Shown: positions 8,486 to 17,052 of the stretch, one piece after another
Layout of the letters: every line of letters starts with the position of its first letter
Position numbering within the stretch: the first letter of the stretch is position 1
DNA from: Ensifer sp. LC163
Lineage (GTDB): Bacteria; Pseudomonadota; Alphaproteobacteria; Rhizobiales; Rhizobiaceae
DNA: 64,000 nucleotides
Direction: 5' to 3'
Assembly (NCBI RefSeq): GCF_001695855.1
Contig: NZ_MBSS01000023.1
Span: 1-64,000, forward strand
Program-made: the position numbers and the translations under genes
The notes under the pieces: model-generated
The model's input: the letters and a program-made list of their open reading frames with translations, nothing else
Database searches by the model: none
What the model was told of the DNA's origin: nothing

Positions 8486-8911
8486 TCAACGCCATCCGGC
8501 GTCGATGATGGCCTGACCGCACTGCCCCTCGTTCACGCGCGTCGCCTTGTTCAGGCAGGAAAGGACATTGCCCTCACCTTTGACGCTTTTGCAGTACTGA
8601 GCGATGTCGTGTTTGCAGACCGTCGCGAAGGACGACTGCGCCGCCTCGCGTTGCTTGATTGACGCGATCACGTTCGCCAGTGTCATGGTGCAGGTCGGCG
8701 AGACTTTCCCCGCGTGCTGCTCGAGGCAGGCCTGAATGCGGCCGCCGCCGAGGTTGAGGCCTTTGCAGTATTTCTTGATATCCGAACCGCAGTCGTTGGC
8801 GAGTGTGCTCACCGCGTCGGCATAACTGATGCTGTCCGCCCGGCTGGCGCTGGTGAGGGCAAAAGCCGCGAGGGCTATCGCTCCTGCGAAAACTGCAAGT
8901 CTGTTCGTCAT
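8486..8911 (-). CDS. Cysteine-rich-repeat exported protein
   Basis: A 141-residue exported protein with a signal peptide (MTNRLAVFAGAIALAAFALTSASRA). It carries two copies of a cysteine-rich repeat: CGSDIKKYCKGLNLGGGRIQACLEQH and CKHDIAQYCKSVKGEGNVLSCLNK, each with the spacing C-x6-C followed by a CL pair. This matches the Cys_rich_FGFR/GLG1-type repeat found in many small rhizobial periplasmic proteins of unknown function. The cysteines could form disulfides in the periplasm. The start at 8911 is supported by the signal peptide rather than by a strong ribosome-binding site. It is probably co-transcribed with the OmpA-like gene downstream. Confidence 0.75.
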   Translation of the reverse strand: MTNRLAVFAGAIALAAFALTSASRADSISYADAVSTLANDCGSDIKKYCKGLNLGGGRIQACLEQHAGKVSPTCTMTLANVIASIKQREAAQSSFATVCKHDIAQYCKSVKGEGNVLSCLNKATRVNEGQCGQAIIDAGWR

Positions 8912-9053
8912 GGCATGTCCGATCGAAAACAGCGTTGAAATCGGCCATCCCCTGGCCGCCGGGCAGGGTGTTGGCCAGCGCCGACATGCTCCACGCGATT
9001 TGCCGAAAGGAAAGTAGTTTACAGTAGCTAACGTCCCCACTGGCGCCGTGTTG

Positions 9054-9323
9054 TCATTTCCGCGGATGTGGAAACTGCACGACGGCAGCGTTGTCGAGGG
9101 CCGTCGTTATTTCGTCCCGGAGGACGTCCACGAGCTCCACGTACTCGGCAAGACGCTCGCCCCCATTGGGGCCGGAAGTCTTTTCCAACGATAGCCGCAG
9201 ATGATCCGCGGTGGCGAAGTCATGGCACAAGTCGCGGAAGTTCTCATCGCGGGCGGCGAGTTCGTCGATCAGACTTGTTCGGGACGGGAAACATCGTTTC
9301 GCGAGAGAGACGTCGTATCCCAT
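9054..9323 (-). CDS. Small conserved hypothetical protein
   Basis: An 89-residue, mostly helical cytoplasmic protein beginning MGYDVSLAKRCFPSRTSLID and continuing ELAARDENFRDLCHDFATAD. It resembles a short family seen in many proteobacteria (a FPSR..I.EL..RDE.FR.LC.D pattern) for which I know no function. GGGGAG six bases upstream of the ATG at 9323 supports the start. It has no signal peptide or cysteine motif. It lies between the Cys-rich gene on the same strand and the divergent DUF2147 gene. Confidence 0.65.
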   Translation of the reverse strand: MGYDVSLAKRCFPSRTSLIDELAARDENFRDLCHDFATADHLRLSLEKTSGPNGGERLAEYVELVDVLRDEITTALDNAAVVQFPHPRK

Positions 9324-9577
9324 GAGTGGCTCCCCAAGGCCTGTGCCGCACCAGAGCGACGTCGACGAACTTCCGTCAATGTCGCATGATGCAGCAAGGT
9401 TCCACTCTTGCACCGTTTGTTACAGTGGCAACGATGTAGCGCGCGCCATACAAGCCGGTGCCCCACACTGCGCAGGCGACGAACACCGCTCCCTACAGCG
9501 AGCCTACCAGATGTTACGGGCGCGCGAGGGCGAGCAGGCGTAGGTTCCGGGCGAAACTTCCATTCAAAGGAGCATCC

Positions 9578-9916
9578 ATGAAGCGCATCTTCACCATCGC
9601 TGCCGCCTTGACGCTGGCTACAAGTATCGCTCGCGCAGAAGACCCGATCGTTGGCAACTGGAAGACCGAATTGGGCGATACCGCGGCGATTGCTTCATGT
9701 GGCGGAGGCTACTGCATCACCTTGAAATCCGGCAAGCATACGGGCAAGCAGATCGGCACCTTCCACGGCAGCGACGGCAGCTATTCCGGAAAGATAACCG
9801 ACCCCGATGCCAACAAGACCTATGATGGCTCCCTTACCGTCTCGGGCAACGCACTGAAGATGAAGGGATGCGTCCTGAAGGTCGTCTGCGAATCTCAGAC
9901 CTGGCCACGCCTCTGA
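9578..9916 (+). CDS. DUF2147 exported protein
   Basis: The 112-residue protein has a signal peptide (MKRIFTIAAALTLATSIARA) and the DUF2147 pattern: PIVGNWKTELG, two cysteines in CGGGYCITLKSG, KITDPDANKTYDGSLTVSG and KMKGCVLKVVCESQTWPRL. DUF2147 proteins are small periplasmic proteins with a lipocalin-like fold, often near stress or envelope genes; no activity is established. AAAGGAG precedes the ATG. About 57 bases upstream (9501-9520) is a 20-base motif that recurs, at 18 of 20 positions, upstream of the DUF2092 gene. Confidence 0.85.
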   Translation: MKRIFTIAAALTLATSIARAEDPIVGNWKTELGDTAAIASCGGGYCITLKSGKHTGKQIGTFHGSDGSYSGKITDPDANKTYDGSLTVSGNALKMKGCVLKVVCESQTWPRL

Positions 9917-10798
9917 AGGGATAAGCCCCACCTCTCGCACGGGACGACGACAAGCGGATGAGACCTCTGTGTCGAACACTTGACGTTACAACCATCGCCG
10001 TCACCCTGGCGCTGGCCGCCCCCCGATCTTCTCCGCGTCGCCTGTTGGGGCCCGCCGCGCTGACGCAGCCTGCGGTCGACACGGCTGCGCGGCGTCGTAA
10101 TCGTCAGTCCGAACCGCCGCTGGCGGCCGGGCGGTGTAGTTTCGGCAGGCGCGGCCGTCGGCTTCTTGCGGGCGCTGCCACGGCATTGGTCGCCGGGTCG
10201 CCGCCACAATCCGGCCATTGCTGGCACTATACGAACCGCGCCCGCACGACGCGGTTCTGGAACGTCTGCCCGAACTGACGGACACGCGTCTTCTGCTGTT
10301 CGAAGTTCTTCCCCGGTCGTCATTCGGCGACCTCACCTGCAGGTCACCGTCGACTTATCTTGTGTCGGGCTCCATGGTGCTCCACAGATACACCGACCCA
10401 CGCTTGGCAGCGGCATGCGCATACCTGCCGTCACGCCCTAACCGGGCGATACGCTTGACCATCCATAATGCGGGCAGACCGCCGATCGCGCAGGATGCCG
10501 CGACCCCGCACTCCGCCGCCGGAAGCCTCGAATGCACGACCCTGTCGGGTCATCGCAACGAAATGAGCTGCCCGATCTCCACGCCGACATTGAAAATCAG
10601 CGGCGCCAGGGGCACGTCGCCCGCTGGAGGCCCAATCTCGGTCAGCGCTTTGGGCGGGCGCCCCGGATCAAGCCAACAATAACGTTACATTAGACCGGTA
10701 TGTTTCTGGACGAGCCGGTCCCGTCAGCGTAGGTTACACCAACGGACGCTAACTAAATCTGTGATTGTCACGACTGTGTGCGTATTGGGGAGCAATCG
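9917..10798. other. Long non-coding or decayed stretch before the TPR gene
   Basis: About 880 bases without a gene I can support. Open frames exist on both strands but are Arg/Pro/Ala-rich and lack signals, domains or convincing ribosome-binding sites. A short minus-strand stretch near 10225-10325 reads as a sensible helix (QQKTRVRQFGQTFQNRV) ending in a stop, and could be the tail of a decayed gene. Confidence 0.4.
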
Positions 10799-12625
10799 AT
10801 GGACATATCTGTGGCACACGGCTCGGATGACAGGGAAGGATCGCAAGGATTTTCGCCAAGTGCAGCAGAGATTCGTGAGCAGCTCGCGCGCATCATTTCC
10901 AGTTCGGAATTTCCGCGAGCTGGCCGCAGCGCGGCTTTTCTCACTTTCGTCGTCGAGGAGGCCCTGGCGGGGCGCGCACAGCGCCTGAAGGGCTACACGA
11001 TCGCGATCGAAGTGTTCAAGCGCAGCGAAGACTTCACCCAGGACGATCCTGTCGTCCGCATCGAGGCTGGGCGGCTGAGGCGCACCCTCGAGCGCTACTA
11101 TCTTGTCGCCGGGCAGCACGATCCCATCAGGATAGACATTCCGAAAGGGCGTTACGCGCCTTCGTTTGTCTGGAGCGACGTTGCATCGACGAACCTCAAG
11201 AGCGACGCTGTCGAGGACGGCCCGCGTCTCGGCCGGCTCCGGCTGTCTACCCGATGGCCGATCCTCGCTGGTCTTGTCGGCATAATCGGCGTGGTGGCGC
11301 TGACACACTGGGCAGCCGACCTGGTAGTCGCGGTTTCGAAGCAGGCTAGCACCACCGAGGGTCCAGATGAGCCGACGCTGGTGGTCGCACCTTTTGCCAA
11401 TCTGGGTGACGGGCCGCAGGCGGAGCTCTACACGGTCGGGCTGACCGAAGAGCTGCTCACCGCCCTGCCGCGCTTTAAGGAGCTCAAAGTCTTCGGCCGC
11501 GAGACATCGAAGTCGCTTTCCCCAGGGGTCGAAGCTTCTGAAGTTCGTGGGGGGCTGGGCGCTCGTTATCTGCTGGCAGGCGGCGTCAGGGTGTCCGGTT
11601 CCAAGGTCCGGGTGACGGCTCGCCTGTTGGACACATCCGACGGAGCAATCCTCTGGTCGCAGAACTACGACGACGACCTGACCAGCCGCGAACTCTTCGC
11701 CATCCAATCCGATGTCGCGAGCAAAGTTGCGACGGCTGTTGCCCAGCCTTACGGCATCATCGCACAGGCTGCCACAGCCAGCCCTCCCCCGAACGACCTC
11801 GGGATCTACGACTGCACGCTTCGTTTCTATGCATATCGCGCAGAACTGAGCCGGGAGACTCATCTGATCGCCCGAGACTGTCTTGAAAGCGCCGTTGCAC
11901 GATACCCGGCCTATGCGACCGCATGGGCGATGTCGTCCATCGTGTACCTCGATGAAGACCGCTTCCGCTTCAACCTCAGGCCCGGTCAGCCGACGCCGCT
12001 TGACAGGGCGCTGCGCTCGGCACGACGGGCGATTGAACTGGAACCGGGAAACACCCGCGCGCTTCAATCTCAGATGATTGCATTGTTCTTCAACCAACAA
12101 CTCACGGAGGCGCTTCAAGTCGGCGAAGAGGCACTGGCAACGAACCCGAACGACACCGAGCTGTTGGGTGAGTTCGGAACGCGGCTCGCAATCTGTGGTC
12201 AGTGGCAGCGCGGCGCGGATCTTCTTGACCGAGCGCTTGCGCTCAATCCCGGCGGCGCAAGCTTCTATCACGGCGTGCGAGCGCTCGCGGCCTACATGCT
12301 GAACGACCGTGATAAAGCCGTGAGCCTCATCCGGAAGACGGATCTGCAGAAGTTCCCGATGTATCACCTGGTAGCAGCCGCCATCTACGCCGACGCCGGA
12401 TTGCTGGATGATGCGCGGCGCGAGGGAGAGATCTTCATGAAGATGCGTCCGGATTACATCCCGAACATCATCGAAGAACACAGGAAGCGCAATATCCAGC
12501 CGAAGGACAACCTCCGGATGATGGCCTCGCTCCGCAAGGCGGGCCTCCCGGTGCCGAGCGCAGCAGAAGTAGAGGCGAAAGCATTGGCCTCCGCAACATC
12601 ATCGCCCCTGGGGCCTGCGCGGTAA
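10799..12625 (+). CDS. Membrane-anchored TPR protein with FlgO-like domain (adenylate-cyclase-associated type)
   Basis: The 608-residue protein has four parts. Residues 20-120 hold a regulatory-type domain (LKGYTIAIEVFKRSEDFTQDDPVVRIEAGRLRRTL). One transmembrane helix lies at about 153-177. A FlgO-like domain at 193-315 includes LVVAPFANLGDG, GLTEELLTALPRFKELKVFGRE and GARYLLAGGVRVSGSKVRVTARLLD. Helical tetratricopeptide repeats fill 340-560 (for example RAIELEPGNTRALQSQMIAL). The layout is known from rhizobial proteins annotated as cyclase-like or TPR regulators, but no catalytic cyclase domain is present. GGGGAG lies six bases before the ATG at 10799. It heads a row of envelope genes on the plus strand. 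Function is inferred as sensing or scaffolding only. Confidence 0.8.
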   Translation: MDISVAHGSDDREGSQGFSPSAAEIREQLARIISSSEFPRAGRSAAFLTFVVEEALAGRAQRLKGYTIAIEVFKRSEDFTQDDPVVRIEAGRLRRTLERYYLVAGQHDPIRIDIPKGRYAPSFVWSDVASTNLKSDAVEDGPRLGRLRLSTRWPILAGLVGIIGVVALTHWAADLVVAVSKQASTTEGPDEPTLVVAPFANLGDGPQAELYTVGLTEELLTALPRFKELKVFGRETSKSLSPGVEASEVRGGLGARYLLAGGVRVSGSKVRVTARLLDTSDGAILWSQNYDDDLTSRELFAIQSDVASKVATAVAQPYGIIAQAATASPPPNDLGIYDCTLRFYAYRAELSRETHLIARDCLESAVARYPAYATAWAMSSIVYLDEDRFRFNLRPGQPTPLDRALRSARRAIELEPGNTRALQSQMIALFFNQQLTEALQVGEEALATNPNDTELLGEFGTRLAICGQWQRGADLLDRALALNPGGASFYHGVRALAAYMLNDRDKAVSLIRKTDLQKFPMYHLVAAAIYADAGLLDDARREGEIFMKMRPDYIPNIIEEHRKRNIQPKDNLRMMASLRKAGLPVPSAAEVEAKALASATSSPLGPAR

Positions 12626-12761
12626 GCAGATTCTACTGTTCGGATCGCACAGAGCCTACAAGAGGTTACGGGTGTTCGGTCTCCGTGGCACTTACAGTTT
12701 GCCGGTGATGGCTGCCAGCCGGCGGCTGATGCCTACCACGCACGCACGGAGGCTCCGGTCG

Positions 12762-13553
12762 ATGATCCGCAAGAACACTAGATTTACTCTTTCAGTCGCG
12801 GCGTTCGCTCTCATGTCGGGGCTGATGGCGCAAGCAGAAGCCATGGCGGCAGAAGCCGAGGCAAAAAGCCTCCTCAAGGCGATGTCAGACTATCTCGCTT
12901 CGCAAAAGGCGATTTCCTTCGCCTACGACTCAAACCTGGAAGTCGTCACGGGAGACCATCAGAAACTGCTGCTGGCGAGTTCCGGCAAGATCGAGCTGGG
13001 GCGGCCGGACAAGCTGCGCGCCACACGGTTTGGCGGCTTTGCCAATGTCGAAATGGTCTTCGACGGCAACACCGTGACGCTCTTCGGCAAGGACGCCAAC
13101 CTTTATACCCAGGTCGAAGTTCCCGGCACGGTCGAGCATCTGGTCGACGCGATGCGCGACAAGCTCGGCAAGCCGGTCCCCGGCGCGGACCTGCTCCTGC
13201 CCGACGCCTATGACAAGCTGATGGAGGGCGTAACCGACGTGAAGGACCTCGGCAGTGGCGTGATCGGCGGCGTCGAATGCGACCACCTCGCCTTCCGGGC
13301 GAAAGACGTCGACTGGCAGATCTGGATTGCGCAGGGCGAAAACCCCCGTCCCTGCCGCTACGTGATCACCGCCAGTCAAGTTGATCGGGCACCGCAATAC
13401 AGCATCCAGATTTCCGACTGGAAGACCGGCGTCGATGTCGTTGCGCAGGACTACAGCTTCGTCAACGGGACCGACGCCAAAAAGGTCGACCTGAAGGATC
13501 TCGCCGACATCGACGAACTACCCGATCACCTGAACATGGGAGACAACAAATGA
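12762..13553 (+). CDS. DUF2092 exported protein
   Basis: The 263-residue protein has a signal peptide (MIRKNTRFTLSVAAFALMSG to about AEAMAAEA) and reads as DUF2092: residues 40-250 form a LolA/LppX-like strand-rich body, with ASSGKIELGRPDKLRATR, TVTLFGKDANLYTQVEVPGT and GGVECDHLAFRAKDVDWQIWI. Such folds bind lipids or hydrophobic ligands in the periplasm; for DUF2092 this is not proven. ACGGAGG upstream of the ATG at 12762 fixes the start. Its last bases overlap the ATG of the next small gene (ATGA overlap), implying translational coupling. Confidence 0.82.
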   Translation: MIRKNTRFTLSVAAFALMSGLMAQAEAMAAEAEAKSLLKAMSDYLASQKAISFAYDSNLEVVTGDHQKLLLASSGKIELGRPDKLRATRFGGFANVEMVFDGNTVTLFGKDANLYTQVEVPGTVEHLVDAMRDKLGKPVPGADLLLPDAYDKLMEGVTDVKDLGSGVIGGVECDHLAFRAKDVDWQIWIAQGENPRPCRYVITASQVDRAPQYSIQISDWKTGVDVVAQDYSFVNGTDAKKVDLKDLADIDELPDHLNMGDNK

Positions 13554-13762
13554 CCGCGCAGGGAAAACTGAAGGCCGTTCTGTTTATTGCCGCGTTGCTG
13601 CTCCCCGCGATTGATGCCGCAGAGCAGGTGTCGACCCGCGGGCTTTACAGTCTTCCGAGGCCCGCCGAGGCGCGTGTCGGCCGTCCGTTGACACCTGTCA
13701 GCGTCGCGGGCGTGGCACGGCGAACCGTGCGGCGCTGCGCCGTCGGCGTCTACTACTGCTAG
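13550..13762 (+). CDS. Small exported protein with conserved Arg/Cys C-terminus
   Basis: A 70-residue protein starting with a signal peptide (MTAQGKLKAVLFIAALLLPAIDA) and ending RRTVRRCAVGVYYC. The C-terminal RRxxRRCAxGVYYC pattern recurs, from memory, in small proteins next to DUF2092 genes in rhizobia. The ATG overlaps the DUF2092 stop by four bases, which argues for a real coupled gene. No domain or function is known. The two cysteines could form a disulfide or be modified after export. Confidence 0.65.
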   Translation: MTAQGKLKAVLFIAALLLPAIDAAEQVSTRGLYSLPRPAEARVGRPLTPVSVAGVARRTVRRCAVGVYYC

Positions 13763-13792
13763 GGCCCGATATCAGGGAAAGTTGGAAGCGTT

Positions 13793-15118
13793 TTGAGCAA
13801 TTCATACACCGGCGATGCACGCGTCGCTTCATACTCATGCCGCCTGCGGCGGATGATCCTGTGCCTGACGCTCGTCACCGTTTCCGGATGCGGCGGCCAC
13901 CCGAAGGGCGTGCTGACGCCCGTCGCCGACACGTCCCCCGATGCAAGGCGGGTGGAGATGCTGATCGCGACCACGCGTGGCCGCTCGGAAATGCCGGGAG
14001 AGATGTTCACGGGCGAGCGGGCACGTGCCCCGACGTTTGCGGACATCACCGTATCCATCCCTCCTGTCCGCAAGGTCGGCGATGTCGCTTGGCCGAAGAA
14101 GCTGCCTCCCAATCCGGCCACGGACTTCGCGACCCTGAAAGCGGACGAGCTGACGAGGGATGAAGCCAAGACCTGGCTCAATGCCTCGGTCAGGAAGAGC
14201 CCCGACCGCAGCGTGCTCGTGTTCATCCACGGGTTCAACAATCGGTTCGAAGACTCGGTCTACCGTTTTGCCCAGATCGTCCATGATTCCGGCGTGAGGA
14301 GTGCGCCCGTTCTGGTGACCTGGCCGTCGCGGGGCAGCCTGCTGGCCTATGGCTACGACCGCGAAAGCACGAACTACACCCGCAACGCGCTGGAGTCGCT
14401 GTTCCAGTATCTGGCCGCGGACAAGGAAGTGAAGGAGGTGTCGATCCTCGCGCACTCCATGGGAAACTGGCTGACGCTAGAAGCACTTCGCCAGATGGCA
14501 ATCCGCAACGATCGCCTGCCGGCAAAGTTCAAGAATGTGATGCTCGCAGCCCCCGACGTCGACGTCGATGTGTTCCGCTCGCAGATCGAGGACATGGGAG
14601 ACCAGCACCCGCAGTTCACCCTCTTCGTGTCGCAGGATGACCGGGCACTGGCCTTTTCGCGCAGGGTCTGGGGTGACATTCCTCGCCTGGGATCGATCGA
14701 TCCGGAGCAGGCTCCTTACAAGCAGGAGCTGGCGGACAGCGACATTACCGTCATCGATCTGACCAAGGTGAAGGCCGGAGACAGCATGCACCACGGCAAG
14801 TTCGCTGAATCGCCCCAAGTTGTCCAACTGATCGGTGCGCGGATTTCCGAAGGCCAGACATTGACGGACAGCAAGATGGGCCTTGGAGATCACCTCATCG
14901 CAGGAACGGCAGGCGCGGCGACAGCGGCCGGGAGCGCGGCAGGCCTGATCCTCGCCGCGCCAGTCGCTTTAGTCGACCAAGCGACGCGCGAAAACTACGC
15001 TCACCACGTCACCGGGCTAGCGGGCCAGTCGGGCAGCGCGCAGAAGATCGCGGCCAAGGACTGTGGTTCAGAACAAAGCCTGGAACGTGATCCGGCGTGT
15101 CGCGCGCACCAAAACTGA
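13793..15118 (+). CDS. Alpha/beta hydrolase lipoprotein (DUF900)
   Basis: The 441-residue protein belongs to the DUF900 esterase-like group (COG4782). An N-terminal lipobox-like LVTVSGCGG at about residues 28-36 suggests an anchored lipoprotein. The catalytic fold shows VLVFIHGFNNRFEDSVYRFAQI and the nucleophile elbow ILAHSMGNWLTLEAL with Ser222; an aspartate in LAAPDVDVDVF and a later histidine complete a plausible triad. The start is uncertain: the frame opens at a TTG (13793), while the ATG at 13853 would leave too short a signal. An alanine/glycine-rich segment near residues 365-395 may associate with membranes. It sits 11 bases before the outer-membrane protein gene. Confidence 0.78.
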   Translation: MSNSYTGDARVASYSCRLRRMILCLTLVTVSGCGGHPKGVLTPVADTSPDARRVEMLIATTRGRSEMPGEMFTGERARAPTFADITVSIPPVRKVGDVAWPKKLPPNPATDFATLKADELTRDEAKTWLNASVRKSPDRSVLVFIHGFNNRFEDSVYRFAQIVHDSGVRSAPVLVTWPSRGSLLAYGYDRESTNYTRNALESLFQYLAADKEVKEVSILAHSMGNWLTLEALRQMAIRNDRLPAKFKNVMLAAPDVDVDVFRSQIEDMGDQHPQFTLFVSQDDRALAFSRRVWGDIPRLGSIDPEQAPYKQELADSDITVIDLTKVKAGDSMHHGKFAESPQVVQLIGARISEGQTLTDSKMGLGDHLIAGTAGAATAAGSAAGLILAAPVALVDQATRENYAHHVTGLAGQSGSAQKIAAKDCGSEQSLERDPACRAHQN

Positions 15119-15129
15119 AGGGACAGCCA

Positions 15130-15921
15130 ATGAACAGCTACACCAAATTCGGCCTGGCGGCAGCAATCGCGGCGCTGATAGGGGGCAGTGCCGTTGCTGC
15201 CGACGTTTCTCCTCTGCTCACACGGGATCAACAGACGATCGAAGGTCCGGATGGTTGGTCGTTCTCGGTTGCGCCATATTTTTGGATGGCAGGGCTGTCG
15301 GGTGAAACATCGCAATTCGGTCTACCGACCGTTGATATGGATGCGGACTTCAATGACATCCTCGGCAATCTCGACTTCGCCTTCATGGCCGCAGGAGAGG
15401 CGCGAAACGGTCGCTTCAGCGTCATCGGCGACATCATCTACACGAAGCTCGGAGCCGATGGCGACACGCCAGGCGGCATCTTGGCGACCAGCGTCGATGT
15501 GACCTCTGAGACGTTCTCGGGTCTATTGGGCGCTGGATACGCAATCGTTGATACACCGCAGGGACATTTGGACGTCGTTGGTGGCGTGAGAATTTGGTCA
15601 GTGGACACAACGATTCGCTTCAACGGCGGCATCCTTGGCGGCATTGAAAGGAGCGATGGCGCGACCTGGGTTGACGGCATAGTCGGGTTGCGAGGCAAGT
15701 ATTCCCTTACCCCGGAAGTCTACCTGACTGGATGGGGACTTGTTGGCGGTGGTGGAGCTGACATCGATTGGGACGTCGCGCTGGGTGTTGGCTACGAGTT
15801 CAACGATCGGATTTCGGCGATTGCCGGCTACCGAGCATTGGGTGTCGACTATAGCGACGATGGCTTCCTGTTTGACGCTGTCCAGCAGGGTCCAATTCTC
15901 GGGCTAGCCCTGAAATTCTAG
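15130..15921 (+). CDS. Outer-membrane beta-barrel protein
   Basis: The 263-residue protein has a signal peptide (MNSYTKFGLAAAIAALIGGS to AVAAD) followed by alternating amphipathic strands typical of an 8-stranded barrel. Examples are WSFSVAPYFWMAGLSGETSQFG, FMAAGEARNGRFSVIGDIIY and GVGYEFNDRISAIAGYRALGVDYS, and it ends in a C-terminal phenylalanine (GLALKF), the usual signal for outer-membrane insertion. It follows the lipoprotein hydrolase by 11 bases and is probably in its operon. It may serve as a small porin or structural protein; no specific ligand can be named. Confidence 0.8.
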   Translation: MNSYTKFGLAAAIAALIGGSAVAADVSPLLTRDQQTIEGPDGWSFSVAPYFWMAGLSGETSQFGLPTVDMDADFNDILGNLDFAFMAAGEARNGRFSVIGDIIYTKLGADGDTPGGILATSVDVTSETFSGLLGAGYAIVDTPQGHLDVVGGVRIWSVDTTIRFNGGILGGIERSDGATWVDGIVGLRGKYSLTPEVYLTGWGLVGGGGADIDWDVALGVGYEFNDRISAIAGYRALGVDYSDDGFLFDAVQQGPILGLALKF

Positions 15922-16133
15922 ACCCGTGTTTGCGGTTTTCAATACGGGGATACTCGACTCAGGCAGTGGATGCCAGTTTATCCATTTGCTCGAGCTTCAT
16001 GGCTTCGCCTGATTGGCGCGGACGGGTAATTTCCTATCGCCCTTACTTGCTATGCCCTAAGGTTCGGGACGGGACGCTGTTTGCGCGCCTCGTCATTGAC
16101 GTTCTGGGATCCGATTTGATGGGACAACACCAC

Positions 16134-16613
16134 ATGAATGTTCTCGACGGGACGCCGTGGGGCACCGACTGGGCTTGGAGCCTGCCTCTCATTCTCTTGA
16201 ATGTTATCATCCACGTCTTTGGCTTGGCGTTCATCTACGACGGCTTCACCGTTCTTCTTCGGGAGATAGGCCGCCGGCGCAAATTCATGTTCCGCTTCGC
16301 GGTAGCCATGAACGCCGCCGTCTTTCTGATCGTCGCGTTGCACGGGATTGAAGCGATCAGCTGGGCTCTCGCCTATCTCGTGCTCGGCGCAATCCCGGAT
16401 CCAAAAGCTGCCATGCTCTATTCTCTGGGCGCCATGACGGGTTTTGGGACCGGAAACGTCTCGTTGCCGCCACACTGGCAGATGATGGGCGTGCTGCAGT
16501 CGCTGGCCGGTCTGCTGCTGTTCGGCCTCACCACAGCCTTCATGTTTGCGATGTTCCAGGCGGTTTGGCCGTCGCAACAGCAGGCCATAGATGATCAACC
16601 TCCCGCCCATTAG
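16134..16613 (+). CDS. Ion-channel-like multi-pass membrane protein
   Basis: A 159-residue protein with about four hydrophobic helices: LPLILLNVIIHVFGLAFIYDG, MFRFAVAMNAAVFLIVALHG, SWALAYLVLGAI and LQSLAGLLLFGLTTAFMFAMF. The segment LYSLGAMTGFGTGNV between the last two resembles the pore loop of two-TM potassium channels, where TxGxG-type sequences line the filter, but the canonical TVGYG is absent. I therefore call it channel-like only. The start is uncertain: 16134 gives MNVLDGTPWGTDW with GGGACA upstream, and an ATG at 16119 is also possible. It is the last gene of the plus-strand envelope run. Confidence 0.6.
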   Translation: MNVLDGTPWGTDWAWSLPLILLNVIIHVFGLAFIYDGFTVLLREIGRRRKFMFRFAVAMNAAVFLIVALHGIEAISWALAYLVLGAIPDPKAAMLYSLGAMTGFGTGNVSLPPHWQMMGVLQSLAGLLLFGLTTAFMFAMFQAVWPSQQQAIDDQPPAH

Positions 16614-17052
16614 GTTGGGCAGTGGATCGTCGCGTCCCGAGCCGCTCCCGTCAGGCAGGTTTTGTCCATTTCCCTCTTCGTGGCTTCGTCGGCCTTAGCC
16701 AGGGAAACAGCGCACTCCTCGGCCTTGGATTGATTATCGGGTCACCCGACGCCGACAGATCCATCTGCACTCACGATCCGTCGCCCGTTCCGGTCGATAC
16801 ATTATGCGATCCTAGCAACGCAAAGGGTACATTCTATCACCTTTCACCTGAAGCGCCTGCTCAACGGCGAATGGGGTACAAAAATTACCGTGTGACTCGG
16901 CCAAACCGGAAAGGTCTGGCCTTGAATCCAGACAGGTCGCCTTTTCAAATGCAGGCACGCTGCTCATCCACCAGCTTCCACCGGCGTCATGCCTCGGCGG
17001 GACTGTCGCTCCGGGCATCCGATCAACCAGCAAAGGCCCGCGTTCAATGGAC
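16614..17052. other. Convergent intergenic region with a dispersed 24-base repeat
   Basis: About 440 bases between convergent genes, with no supported gene. A weak hairpin (GCCCA..TGGGC, 16605-16620) overlaps the upstream stop. The stretch 16786-16809 matches 25303-25326 at 22 of 24 positions and is described as a repeat. Confidence 0.45.
16786..16809 (+). repeat. Dispersed intergenic repeat, copy 1
   Basis: Begins CGTTCCGGTCG and ends CATTATGCGA. It matches the copy at 25303-25326 at 22 of 24 positions. It is followed directly by TCCTAGCAA, which also follows copy 2 but after a 24-base interruption. Confidence 0.5.

Noticed and set aside
10218-10682. Possible gene of 154 codons before the TPR gene
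   Set aside because: No ribosome-binding site, no domain, shadow-like composition; overlapping frames on both strands are equally open.
10724-12481. Open frame of 585 codons on minus opposite the TPR gene
   Set aside because: Arg/Cys-rich, no motifs; the plus-strand protein has TM, FlgO-like and TPR parts and a good ribosome-binding site.
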